NCBI RefSeq assembly: GCF_001659605.2
Contig: NC_035168.2
Location: 4,210,058 to 4,274,057, forward strand
From: Manihot esculenta
Lineage: Eukaryota > Streptophyta > Magnoliopsida > Malpighiales > Euphorbiaceae
Length of the DNA: 64,000 bases
Reading direction: 5' to 3'
The position numbers and the translations under genes are program-made. The first letter of the stretch is position 1. The number at the start of each line of letters is the position of its first letter. Below, in pieces: positions 24,141 through 35,328 of the stretch. Under the pieces are notes generated by a model that searched no databases, was not told the origin of the DNA, and saw nothing but the letters and a program-made list of their open reading frames with translations.

Positions 24141-27100
24141 ACAAAACTAGAAGACCTCCTTGAGACATAGAGACCTCCTGGAGGTAGAAGACCGGGATCC
24201 CCAAGATCTCCCGGATGCAAGACCAGGATCCCCAAGATCTCCTGGCAAAAGAAGACCTCCTTGAGACATAGAGACCTCCTGGAGGTAGAAGACCGGGATC
24301 CCCAAGATCTCCCGGATGCAAGACCAGGATCCCCAAGATCTCCTGGCACTAAGAAGACCTCCTTGAGACATAGAGACCTCCTGGAGGTAGAAGACCGGGA
24401 TCCCCAAGATCTCCCGGATGCAAGACCAGGATCCCCAAGATCTCCTGGCACTAAGAAGACCTCCTTGAGACATAGAGACCTCCTGGAGGTAGAAGACCGG
24501 GATCCCCAAGATCTCCCGGATGCAAGACCAGGATCCCCAAGATCTCCTGGCAAAAGAAGACCTCCTTGAGACATAGAGACCTCCTGGAGGTAGAAGACCG
24601 GGATCCCCAAGATCTCCCGGATGCAAGACCAGGATCCCCAAGATCTCCTGGCACTAAGAAGACCTCCTTGAGACATAGAGACCTCCTGGAGGTAGAAGAC
24701 CGGGATCCCCAAGATCTCCCGGATGCAAGACCAGGATCCCCAAGATCTCCTGGCAAAAGAAGACCTCCTTGAGACATAGAGACCTCCTGGAGGTAGAAGA
24801 CCGGGATCCCCAAGATCTCCCGGATGCAAGACCAGGATCCCCAAGATCTCCTGGCAAAAGAAGACCTCCTTGAGACATAGAGACCTCCTGGAGGTAGAAG
24901 ACCGGGATCCCCAAGATCTCCCGGATGCAAGACCAGGATCCCCAAGATCTCCTGGCACTAAGAAGACCTCCTTGAGACATAGAGACCTCCTGGAGGTAGA
25001 AGACCGGGATCCCCAAGATCTCCCGGATGCAAGACCAGGATCCCCAAGATCTCCTGGCACTAAGAAGACCTCCTTGAGACATAGAGACCTCCTGGAGGTA
25101 GAAGACCGGGATCCCCAAGATCTCCCGGATGCAAGACCAGGATCCCCAAGATCTCCTGGCAAAAGAAGACCTCCTTGAGACATAGAGACCTCCTGGAGGT
25201 AGAAGACCGGGATCCCCAAGATCTCCCGGATGCAAGACCAGGATCCCCAAGATCTCCTGGCACTAAGAAGACCTCCTTGAGACATAGAGACCTCCTGGAG
25301 GTAGAAGACCGGGATCCCCAAGATCTCCCGGATGCAAGACCAGGATCCCCAAGATCTCCTGGCACTAAGAAGACCTCCTTGAGACATAGAGACCTCCTGG
25401 AGGTAGAAGACCGGGATCCCCAAGATCTCCCGGATGCAAGACCAGGATCCCCAAGATCTCCTGGCAAAAGAAGACCTCCTTGAGACATAGAGACCTCCTG
25501 GAGGTAGAAGACCGGGATCCCCAAGATCTCCCGGATGCAAGACCAGGATCCCCAAGATCTCCTGGCACTAAGAAGACCTCCTTGAGACATAGAGACCTCC
25601 TGGAGGTAGAAGACCGGGATCCCCAAGATCTCCCGGATGCAAGACCAGGATCCCCAAGATCTCCTGGCACTAAGAAGACCTCCTTGAGACATAGAGACCT
25701 CCTGGAGGTAGAAGACCGGGATCCCCAAGATCTCCCGGATGCAAGACCAGGATCCCCAAGATCTCCTGGCAAAAGAAGACCTCCTTGAGACATAGAGACC
25801 TCCTGGAGGTAGAAGACCGGGATCCCCAAGATCTCCCGGATGCAAGACCAGGATCCCCAAGATCTCCTGGCACTAAGAAGACCTCCTTGAGACATAGAGA
25901 CCTCCTGGAGGTAGAAGACCGGGATCCCCAAGATCTCCCGGATGCAAGACCAGGATCCCCAAGATCTCCTGGCAAAAGAAGACCTCCTTGAGACATAGAG
26001 ACCTCCTGGAGGTAGAAGACCGGGATCCCCAAGATCTCCCGGATGCAAGACCAGGATCCCCAAGATCTCCTGGCACTAAGAAGACCTCCTTGAGACATAG
26101 AGACCTCCTGGAGGTAGAAGACCGGGATCCCCAAGATCTCCCGGATGCAAGACCAGGATCCCCAAGATCTCCTGGCACTAAGAAGACCTCCTTGAGACAT
26201 AGAGACCTCCTGGAGGTAGAAGACCGGGATCCCCAAGATCTCCCGGATGCAAGACCAGGATCCCCAAGATCTCCTGGCAAAAGAAGACCTCCTTGAGACA
26301 TAGAGACCTCCTGGAGGTAGAAGACCGGGATCCCCAAGATCTCCCGGATGCAAGACCAGGATCCCCAAGATCTCCTGGCACTAAGAAGACCTCCTTGAGA
26401 CATAGAGACCTCCTGGAGGTAGAAGACCGGGATCCCCAAGATCTCCCGGATGCAAGACCAGGATCCCCAAGATCTCCTGGCACTAAGAAGACCTCCTTGA
26501 GACATAGAGACCTCCTGGAGGTAGAAGACCGGGATCCCCAAGATCTCCCGGATGCAAGACCAGGATCCCCAAGATCTCCTGGCAAAAGAAGACCTCCTTG
26601 AGACATAGAGACCTCCTGGAGGTAGAAGACCGGGATCCCCAAGATCTCCCGGATGCAAGACCAGGATCCCCAAGATCTCCTGGCACTAAGAAGACCTCCT
26701 TGAGACATAGAGACCTCCTGGAGGTAGAAGACCGGGATCCCCAAGATCTCCCGGATGCAAGACCAGGATCCCCAAGATCTCCTGGCACTAAGAAGACCTC
26801 CTTGAGACATAGAGACCTCCTGGAGGTAGAAGACCGGGATCCCCAAGATCTCCCGGATGCAAGACCAGGATCCCCAAGATCTCCTGGCAAAAGAAGACCT
26901 CCTTGAGACATAGAGACCTCCTGGAGGTAGAAGACCGGGATCCCCAAGATCTCCTGGATGCAAGACCAGGATCCCCAAGATCTCCTGGCACTAAGAAGAC
27001 CTCCTTGAGACATAGAGACCTCCTGGAGGTAGAAGACCGGGATCCCCAAGATCTCCCGGATGCAAGACCAGGATCCCCAAGATCTCCTGGCAAAAGAAGA

Positions 27101-28085
27101 CCTCCTTGAGACATAGAGACCTCCTGGAGGTAGAAGACCGGGATCCCCAAGATCTCCCGGATGCAAGACCAGGATCCCCAAGATCTCCTGGCACTAAGAA
27201 GACCTCCTTGAGACATAGAGACCTCCTGGAGGTAGAAGACCGGGATCCCCAAGATCTCCCGGATGCAAGACCAGGATCCCCAAGATCTCCTGGCAAAAGA
27301 AGACCTCCTTGAGACATAGAGACCTCCTGGAGGTAGAAGACCGGGATCCCCAAGATCTCCCGGATGCAAGACCAGGATCCCCAAGATCTCCTGGCACTAA
27401 GAAGACCTCCTTGAGACATAGAGACCTCCTGGAGGTAGAAGACCGGGATCCCCAAGATCTCCCGGATGCAAGACCAGGATCCCCAAGATCTCCTGGCACT
27501 AAGAAGACCTCCTTGAGACATAGAGACCTCCTGGAGGTAGAAGACCGGGATCCCCAAGATCTCCTGGATGCAAGACCAGGATCCCCAAGATCTCCTGGCA
27601 AAAGAAGACCTCCTTGAGACATAGAGACCTCCTGGAGGTAGAAGACCGGGATCCCCAAGATCTCCCGGATGCAAGACCAGGATCCCCAAGATCTCCTGGC
27701 ACTAAGAAGACCTCCTTGAGACATAGAGACCTCCTGGAGGTAGAAGACCGGGATCCCCAAGATCTCCCGGATGCAAGACCAGGATCCCCAAGATCTCCTG
27801 GCACTAAGAAGACCTCCTTGAGACATAGAGACCTCCTGGAGGTAGAAGACCGGGATCCCCAAGATCTCCCGGATGCAAGACCAGGATCCCCAAGATCTCC
27901 TGACACTAAGAAGACCTCCTTGAGACATAGAGACCTCCTGGAGGTAGAAGACCGGGATCCCCAAGATCTCCCGGATGCAAGACCAGGATCCCCAAGATCT
28001 CCTGGCAAAAGAAGACTCCCTTGAGACATAGAGACCTCCCGGAGCATGAAGACCAGGATTCCCAAGATCTCCTGGCAAAAGAAGA
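24141..28085 (+). repeat. Tandem array of about 38 units of 101-102 bp inside the Tat-type element
   Basis: The units are nearly identical. Each carries gacatagagacctcctggagg, then gaccgggatccccaagatctc and gaccaggatccccaagatctc, two copies of a 15-bp core. Units come in two lengths set by the join: 'ggcaaaagaag' (101 bp, A) or 'ggcactaagaag' (102 bp, B). The order by eye is ABBABAABBABBABBABABBABBABBABABABBABBBA, mostly ABB (305 bp) and AB (203 bp). Rare point variants occur (for example ctggatg for cggatg near 26953 and 27563, and tgacac near 27901). The last units decay after 28020. Long ORFs across the array on both strands arise because the unit has few stops. Confidence 0.97.
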
Positions 28086-28640
28086 CCTCACTGAGGTCCT
28101 AGCAAAAGAAGACCTCAATAAGGTCACCCCGGCACAGCCAGGATCTCGTAAGACCTCCGGAAGGTAAGAATAGTTGGTAAAGGACTTCAGGGCCCCCCAA
28201 AGGGGGGTCGAGCTCCCAGCTCGGACCGATAAGCCCAAGACCGAGCTCTTAGCTCGGATAGATTCATTTCTTCAAAAAATCAAAACACGAAAGCCAAAAA
28301 CAAAGGCCGAGCTCCCTCCATAGAATAACTCATAAATCCTTAGGAGGATATTCAGGCTATAATCAAAAGCCTAAATCAGTTTATTTAAAATAAATATACA
28401 AAGTCACAACGAAGAAAGAAGGACTAGAAGTCAAAAACTAGCATGACAGTTGCCATCAAATGGGTACGAGATTTGATCTCTCAGACGACAGCTAAGAGCT
28501 GAACTCACAACTTAAGATTAATTTAGAGCTTCTGAATAAACATATGAAGTCTACATCACACATACGAAGAGTAAAGATAAATGTCAAAGCATACGAAAAA
28601 CAAAAAGGAAAACTAATATTCCATTAATAACTATTACAAT
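28086..28640. other. Spacer between the array and the antisense gene
   Basis: Starts with decayed array pieces (gaagacctcaataaggtc), then repeats of agctcgg in inverted pairs near 28208-28260, then AT-rich sequence. No ORF of interest. It should contain the 3' end and polyadenylation site of the antisense gene. Confidence 0.5.
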
Positions 28641-31561
28641 TTATGTCTCCGGTGAGGAAGGAGGATGAATAGTCCTTAAAGGACTTACATCAATAAACCC
28701 ACCCTCACTATCTCTATTTACAGCCACCCCTGAAGGAAGCTCGGTGTCCTTCGGACCAACGCTCTCAATAGTAGGGGCAATTTCTGACCCAGGGTGAAGG
28801 CCTTCTTTCGCAGAATCAAGATCGTCCTCCTCCGACCCTAGCTCGGATCCCTTTGAAGAAGACTCAGCTGGCCGATCTCGGTCCCTCCGGCAATCTCCTC
28901 GGGGCAAAGGGAAATCATCCTCCCCGTATAGCACTGACTCGCCATCTGAATCCACTTCGCGCCTACGAAGCTTGGCCAAAGGAATATCAGGAGCCTGTCT
29001 AGCTTCTCTTAAACCGCGATTGTAGCCAGTTACATACATGCGGTAGGCTTTATCAAAGATAGCCTGTTTCATTTCACTAGAAGCTTTATACTCATCAAGA
29101 TGTTCTTCACAAGCCTCGGCTACAAATTCCTCAAACTCAGAAGAATCTTTGTAGTCCTGAAGATGAGCTTCACAGGCCTGATCAATTTTACCCTTTAGCT
29201 CATCAGACTTCTGATACTCCGCAATAGCCTTCTCTTCGGCATACTTTACCACCTCAAACAGGGCTAAACATTTACGTTCCAAAACTCTGACTTCATTTTT
29301 CAGCTGTTGTTGGCGAAGGTCGAACTCTTCAGCTGAGGAAGTCAAGTCTCTGATACGGTCAGAGCTTGTGCTCAACTCCTGCTCAAGGACCTGCACCCGA
29401 GCTAAGGCCATCTCTCTCTGAGCCTTTACTTCCTCCAGATGAGTCTGAAGTCCTTCGAAATCAGCCTTTAAGGCATCAAATTGGCGCTGGACTTCAGCTT
29501 TCTGGCTAACGGCCTCATCCCTCTCCTTGAGAGCCTCTGTCATAGAGGACAGCTGCTCTAGCACTCCTCTACAGCGAACCTCCAAGGTAGCTGCCCTCTC
29601 ATCAGCCTCCTGGAGAACATTGCGAGTCCGAGACAACTCATCTTCTAAGGACGAGGTATGCTTGGCCGTCTCGGCTGTTTTCTCTTCAGCCTTTTTGAGG
29701 GCCTCCAACGCAGAATGCAATTCCACCTGGAGGGACTGGATCTGCTCCCGAGCAGCTACCAAATTGCCCCTCGCATCACTGGAGGCAGATATATTCTCCT
29801 CCAGACGTGCCTCTTCAATTCGGCGATCTACGGACTCCCGGAGGGAGCGATCACGGATATCCACCTCCATAAAGAGGCCCGTCACCTAACATGAAAACGC
29901 AACCATCAAGAAAAAGAAACAAAGCAAACTGAAAGGAGGAGGAAAAATGACTTACCATTAGAAGCATCTCCCTAATGGACGATCCGAGCTCCTCACGAGA
30001 GCGAGACTGGAAGGATGCTTGCTCCTTGGTAAAGCTGGATAAAAGGCCGGTCAGAGCAAGAAGGCGTGGATCCGAGGCCTCTGTGGCTCCACCAAACATT
30101 TGCTCCCTAAGAAGGTCGGCAACAGCACTGGCCGGAGACTCGGATGTAATACCCGACGTCTTTAGAGAATTGCCGGGAGAAGGCAATGACGGGTCAGCAG
30201 CAACACCTTTCCCTTTCCCAATGGGAGGAAGAGCTGGAGAAGATCCTGTTGCAACCCGGGACTTCTTCCGGACAGGAGAAGAGGCAGATTTTCCAGAAGA
30301 GGCTGGGCGCTTGCCTCCGATCTTTGCTGGAATGCCCTCAGAACCCTCAGGTTCAGTCCTCACAGGGACAGGGGCACTTTCACCAGAAACCTCTGGACTT
30401 TGATCCCCTAGGAGGATGATCTCCATCCCCGTCCCAGAGGTCTCCTTGTCTTCAGCAGGGGACTTAAACTTTCCCCTTGACACCTCCTCAGTCGAATGGG
30501 CAGCACCTTGTCCCACTTGTTCAGTAGACTTTGAGCTCAACCCATCATGGCTAGATGGCTGAGCTGATTTAGTGCTGTGAGAGCTCGGCTTGGAAGCTCG
30601 AGAAGAAGCTTTACCAGACGGCCGGCTGACCTTCTCGGAGGAGGCGACCTGAGCTAGCTCTATAGCAATCTCAGTTACAGAACGCCCATCCCCAAAGGCG
30701 TCAAAAATTGCGTGCATGTTCTCCCGAGACAGGTCAAGGTTCTTGGGGAATTTGATGCCGTCCATTTTAACCTCAGAAGCTGCAAAAATAAGAAATTATA
30801 CCGAATCAGCATATTATCTGATATTCTTAACAACGAAGAAACAGAATAGCCGGACAAAGCACTATACCCGTGTCCTGGATATCCCTAAGGTTGGCCGCAA
30901 ACATACACTTCTCGACATCATACTTCCTCTCAACGGAAGTCAGTCGAAGCAGCCCAACCTGCTCAATAAGACTCAATTCGGGCAGATCATTACAGCCCGG
31001 AAAGATCTCCCCCCAACTTAGGTCCACATCCCACGATCGGCAGGACCCTAATTTCAGCTCCGCCACAAGGAAATTCTCTATCCACCCCTTTATAGAATCC
31101 TTGTAGCCCGTAAGAAGAGATAGCCCATGGCGGGGGGAAAAGTAATAGAAGTTTTGCTTCGCCCTAACCAGGCGGAAAAAAGTAACAAACAGACAGGCCG
31201 TAGGTGTGAAACCCCAACACAGACAGATAGACTCGAAACAGGACATAAATAAAATGGAATTTGGGGATAACATTCGAGGAGTTACCCCAAAGTATTCAAA
31301 GACCTCAACAAAGAAAGGGGAAAAAGGAAATGGTAGACCAAATTCTCTCTGCTTTAGGAAAAACACTATGCTACGACCCTCTTGGGGATCCACTAAACCA
31401 GGAGGGGGAGGGTAGGGAAGAACTATCCTCTCATTTGGACGAGGTGCTCGAATAAAATACAACGGAGTATCTAGAAGCCTCCGGGAGACGTGATCAGTTA
31501 TATTGGAAGAAGTAATACGTGACTCAAGGTTAACAACATCAGGAAGCTTTGAACTTGCCAT
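28641..31561 (-). CDS. Antisense accessory gene of the Tat-type element, three exons (putative gypsy-type transposon domain plus coiled coil)
   Basis: Reading the minus strand, exons are 31561-30868, 30779-29956 and 29885-28641, all with GT-AG joins and consistent phase, giving 920 residues. Exon 1 (231 residues) resembles the plant 'putative gypsy type transposon' domain (Pfam PF04195 by memory): LDTPLY-IRAP, PPPPGL-DP, FP-SPFF-EVFEYFGV-P, a Trp/Gly segment and GYKDSIKGW. Exon 2 is a Ser/Pro/Lys-rich linker with KKSR-type basic clusters. Exon 3 begins VTGLFMEVDIRDRSLRESVD, continues as a long heptad-like coiled coil with repeated 'EAHLQDYKDSSE' segments, and ends in an acidic tail with DSDGESVLYGEDD. 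It lies opposite to gag-pol between the array and the 3' LTR, where extra ORFs are known in Tat-group elements. Function is unknown. The homologous copy at 47894-62969 supports the exon model. Confidence 0.85.
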
Positions 31562-31719
31562 TGAAGAACAAGGGAGCGTACCTGAGAACACAATAAGGTG
31601 AAAAACGCAAAAGGAGTCGCAGGAAGCCAGAGAGCAGAAGAGAGCTAATTTCTTCGGAAGACAGAAGGAATTCGAAATGAAAGGAAATGATGAGACGGAA
31701 CGTTGATCTGAACAGTTTT
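31562..31719 (-). promoter_or_regulatory. Probable leader and promoter of the antisense gene
   Basis: The minus strand upstream of the ATG is T/C-rich with a possible in-frame upstream ATG at 31591. No certain TATA box was assigned. The segment is similar in character to the sequence before the second element's exon 1 (47660-47893). Confidence 0.4.
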
Positions 31720-31830
31720 GTCTTGGAGCGGCGCGATCATTAATTGCTCTCGAAGTTTACCCCCTCAACGGTTAAGTAATAACCGGAGAGAAGGTAAAGG
31801 GGCAAAAGGATGATCGCTGGGCTTGTCTAC
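31720..31830 (+). repeat. Relic PPT and LTR-start sequence inside the element
   Basis: The sequence gcggcgcgatcatta..ccccctcaacggttaagtaataaccggagagaaggtaaaggggcaaaagga followed by tgatcgctggg repeats the layout found directly before the true 3' LTR (33780-33866: gcgcggccatgatgg..ccccctcggcagttggagcaataactcccgagaaggtgaaggggcaat then tgatgaccgctgg). It looks like the end of an ancestral element fused to a second 3' segment. Confidence 0.6.
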
Positions 31831-32100
31831 ATCTATCAAGGGCCAGGTCCACAATGATAGCCCATCACTTAAAGGCCCAGGCAAGCCCAACTTGTTCAGA
31901 CCTGATCTCCAGCCAAGACAACGTAACCCACAAGATTCATCACTTCACCACATCCATGGCAAGTATCAAGGAAATGGAAAGAAAAACTCAAAGATGCAAG
32001 CAGATGAAAGCATGATAAAGGTTAGACCTACTCATCACATAGAATATATAAGATTTGACTTGTTAAAACAAGGGTACCTCGGATCTATACTGAGCTGAGA
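31831..32100. other. Unassigned segment of the young element
   Basis: No ORF with a family signature. A TATA-like tagaatatataaga at about 32039 raises the possibility that this is part of an old LTR following the relic PPT, but it does not match the element's own LTR. Confidence 0.35.
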
Positions 32101-32470
32101 GCTTAGAGTTCGACTTATCAGAAGCAGAGCTCATAGGTCGGAATAGTCCAGCTCGGACAACATGACCTGAGAGCCCGGCCAGCTAACCCAGAGCTCATTT
32201 CACTAAGCGAAAGACAGAGCTCTCAGGTCGGCTAGTCCAGCTCGGACAACGCACCCGAGAGCCCGGATGAAGGGGACTCAAAGCTCAATTCATCTAAGCA
32301 GAGACCGAGCTCATAGATCGGTCAGACAGGTCGGCTAGTCCAGCTCGGACAACGCACCTGAGAGCCCGGATGAAGGAGACTCAAAGCTCAATTCATCTAA
32401 GTAGAGACCGAGCTCATAGATCGGTCAGACAACCCAGTTTGGAAATATGAAAGCCCAGTTGGCTAAATGG
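32101..32470 (+). repeat. Tandem repeats with gagctc/agctcgg motifs
   Basis: Two near-identical copies of about 104 bp ('aggtcggctagtccagctcggacaacgcac..gagagcccggatgaagg..actcaaagctcaattcatctaag.agagaccgagctcatagatcggtcagac') lie at about 32227-32331 and 32331-32432, preceded by a more diverged copy. The same agctcgg words occur at 28208-28260 before the first antisense gene, so the order spacer-then-antisense gene appears twice. Confidence 0.75.
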
Positions 32471-32629
32471 GTCCGAAGTCCGGCTCACGAGTACAGTTAG
32501 TTCAGCTCAGAAAAAACAAATTTCAGTTAAAGCTACAAAGAAAAGCAGTTTCAGTACTTCATCCATGGTAGAGAAAGAACAACTCAAGTATGAACGAAAA
32601 CGAGAACTTCATTAAAAGAAAAGCACATT

Positions 32630-33720
32630 ACAGCACGTTACAAAGGCCTACACTACGGGACAAAATACTATCCTTAAAGGATTTACATAGCCACATGCAT
32701 CATCATCAACAATTACATCGTTATCACCTATCCTACCACTTCGGCCTTCGGTTCGGAGAAGCTCTCGCAGCCCGATATGTGAGTTTGGCAGAAAGAGCTG
32801 CAGAAAGCCAAGAAGTTAATCCTCATAAACGTTTCCCATGGATCCTCTGTAGGACGGCATTCGGTTGCCCAAGTGTGATACGCGTGACAAACTCACATGT
32901 CATATGCTGTGTGTATATCACGCATAAAAAAACACGGGCTTCAGATTACGACCTCAGGAGGATCGCCGGGCTAACGTGTGAAGGTACCAGCAGAAGCTTG
33001 GCTGAGTGTAGCAGATCTCAGTCTCGCGTAATACTGGTACTTCACATCAAAGAGACTAATAATACTGGTGCTCCACATCAAAGAAAACAACGAACCGAAC
33101 ACTTGAGCCCTTTCCATTTATATCCAAATAAGGCAGCAACGGGGGAGGTCGGCCAGAAGATCTGGGCAAGATAATTTCAGCAACTTGCCGAATGGTCCCA
33201 CCCATCAACCGCCCTACCAGACGGATCCCCAAAGCGACATTCAAACTCTTTAGAGGTAACATCCACTCCCCTGAAATTCTGAATTGACTCGTCTTCATCT
33301 CAGGTACTACGAAAGAGTCCCAAGACAGAGATAAGTCAGCACAATTTTCCGTCGAAATGGTAAAAGTAAGATTAAAACAAATTCCTGGAGCAACACGGCA
33401 ATGTAATATCAAGCTCGCCTTCGCCCGCTTGAAGAAGGCACCAAATGGATCCTTCACAGATAAAACAAGAAAATCTCTCTGTTCCAACAAAGTGCCTGGG
33501 AATGGTAAAGAGGTGAGGTTAACATATATATATCTAAAAGTTTATGTTTTGCAGGACAAGGTAGAGCCGAATTCTCAATTAATGCTGTCAGAATCCTTCA
33601 AAGATATTCATGAGAAAGGAAAGAAAAGACATGTCCAGATAACAAGGACAGAAAAGCAAAAATAACCGAGAACGCGTAGAATAAAGAAAAGCCCGAAAGA
33701 GGAAAGAGCAGATAGGATTC
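32630..33720 (-). pseudogene. Second, degenerate antisense unit containing an unrecognised ORF (33056-33490)
   Basis: The minus-strand end of this unit (near 32740-32655) resembles the C-terminus of the antisense genes: GDNDV-VDDD then a PLR motif, beside a 'ccttaaaggatttacat' stretch seen also at 28672-28690 and 62933-62950. Its middle holds a 144-residue ORF (33490-33056) preceded by an acceptor-like ccattcccag. That ORF is not similar to the other antisense genes and I do not recognise it; it contains LSLSWDSFVVPEMKTS and SGEWMLPLKSLNVALG, alternating hydrophobic residues suggestive of beta strands. It could be a captured host-gene fragment. No complete gene model could be built. Confidence 0.5.
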
Positions 33721-33837
33721 AGAAACTGCGCAAAGATAAAACAATGAAAGAGTATTATAAAGACACCTGGACACGAACAGGCGCGGCCATGATGGTTCTT
33801 GATATTCACCCCCTCGGCAGTTGGAGCAATAACTCCC

Positions 33838-33855
33838 GAGAAGGTGAAGGGGCAA
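33838..33855 (+). other. Polypurine tract of the young element
   Basis: gagaaggtgaaggggcaa lies directly before the TG of the 3' LTR at 33856, the expected second-strand priming site. Confidence 0.85.
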
Positions 33856-34349
33856 TTGATGACCGCTGGATTTCTCCACCCCAGAACAGGGGCTTGACCC
33901 CAGCCTAAGGCCCATGACACAGAGGCCCACGTACTTGATACCCCCCAACAAGCCTGGCTCATCCCATCTTCCGGGCCGGGCTCGACCAAGCTTCCTCAAT
34001 CAGTCCAGCCTGACCCCTGACCAGCAAACCCCTCTCAGGCCCAGCGTCCAGCCCAACTCTCAGCCCAGCCCGGGGTCCAGCACAGTACTCACCAGACAGC
34101 CTGGCAGATCCGCTCGAACGTACGTATGAGAAGAATCAGAGGCCGTTACGCATGTAACAGGCAGCTGATACCCTAGTACACCCGAATCTGTATGACAGAG
34201 ACGCGAGGCCCAATCCTGGAGAGACCTTTACACGTCACCAACAAGCAAGACAATGTATAAAAGAGGAGTCCCCTCCTCAGAAAGTTTAAGCCTGATTCAG
34301 TAATACAAAACCCTTGTAAAACTCTATTCTATTGGATCTCAGATCATCA
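33856..34349 (+). repeat. 3' LTR of the young Tat-type element
   Basis: 494 bp, matching the 5' LTR end to end except for one extra C and one g/a difference. Followed by the ATATT target duplication at 34350-34354. Confidence 0.97.
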
Positions 34350-34354
34350 ATATT

Positions 34355-35328
34355 TATATATTATAAGTTTTTTATTCTTATAAAAATTATTTTTTCTACT
34401 AAAATAGACTTAATTCTACTTTTACATTTTTTTAAAAACGTACTTAATATACTTCAAGTCTGTTTTTTTTTTTGAAAGCAATATACTTCAAGTTATAAAT
34501 ACTGTTTAGTTGTTTCATAATATATTATCAGCTTATATTAATATAATAGAATTAAACAATTCAATTTACTAAATTATTTTTAAAAATAATAAATTTTATT
34601 TTTAATACATATTAAATATAAATATATAAATAAATAAACTATATTTTCAAAAAAGAAGAGGACTTATAATAAAGGGAAAAATTAATAAATGTATTTGCAA
34701 CGAGCTGGGGTTCGTTTTAGATGGGTTCAGTGGGTTGAGGCTGGCTGTATTATTGGGCTAAGGTATTTAAAGTTTGGAACCTAAATCAAGCATTGCAAAT
34801 TGCAATGGCTTTCTAATCCAAGGATGTTGATCCTTTATCTACGAAACAAATATAAAAATATATTTAATAAAATTAAAATCTAAAGATTAAACTATTTATT
34901 TTTTAAAAATATAAAAACTTAAGTATTAATTTTGAAGTAAATCCATGAGTAAATAATACCTTGTTATTTCAATAATAATTAACAAAAAAATTATATAAAA
35001 AAATCCAATTTGATAGAGTAAAATGTAAAGGTTAAACTATTAAAATTTAAAAATAAAAAAATATTTGTATTAGTTTGATATATAAAATTAATTTATCCAT
35101 TAAGTAAACTATAAAAAAAAAAACTATTCCTTTGCCTGAAGGGTAATACTCTAGCAATTTGAAACCCGGGTTGAACTCGCATCAACAAGCTTGAGTCGAC
35201 TGCGGGATCTCGTTCTCATTTTTCGGTTACCCGATTGCTAAAACTATATTCATAGCCATTGTTCTTACCGATTTGACGATAAAATTTCATTCTCAAATTC
35301 AAAAATCTTGTTCCCTTTCTAAAATTCA
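34355..35328. other. AT-rich intergenic region upstream of the Nudix gene
   Basis: No gene recognised. The last 200 bases are likely the promoter and 5' UTR of the Nudix hydrolase gene. The young retrotransposon's insertion point is about 975 bp upstream of the start codon. Confidence 0.45.

Larger units (their letters stand above)
17872..34349 (+). mobile_element. Complete Ty3/gypsy LTR retrotransposon of Tat/Ogre type, 16.5 kb
   Basis: LTRs of 493 and 494 bp begin TGATGACC and end ATCATCA. A 5-bp duplication ATATT flanks them (17867-17871 and 34350-34354). The order is 5' LTR, PBS, a single gag-pol ORF, a 3.9-kb tandem array, a three-exon gene on the opposite strand, a second degenerate antisense unit, PPT and 3' LTR. 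Placement in the Tat group rests on the very large size, the second RNase H domain between RT-RNase H and integrase, and the additional antisense gene near the 3' end. By eye the LTRs differ by one substitution and one C-run length change, so the insertion is very young. Confidence 0.95.

Noticed and set aside
24086..25555. 489-residue and similar long minus-strand repeat proteins across the array, and plus-strand 68-136-residue ones
   Set aside because: They exist because the unit has few stops. Units of 101 and 102 bp shift frame repeatedly, and the same peptide words appear in several frames; no start context or splice link supports a gene.
24141..28085. CRISPR-like array of regular repeats
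   Set aside because: Units are identical head to tail with no unique spacers, lie inside a plant retrotransposon, and have no cas genes. It is a tandem satellite-like array.
32590..33174. 194-residue plus-strand ORF
   Set aside because: Opposite to the degenerate second antisense unit; composition is not protein-like and there is no recognisable domain.
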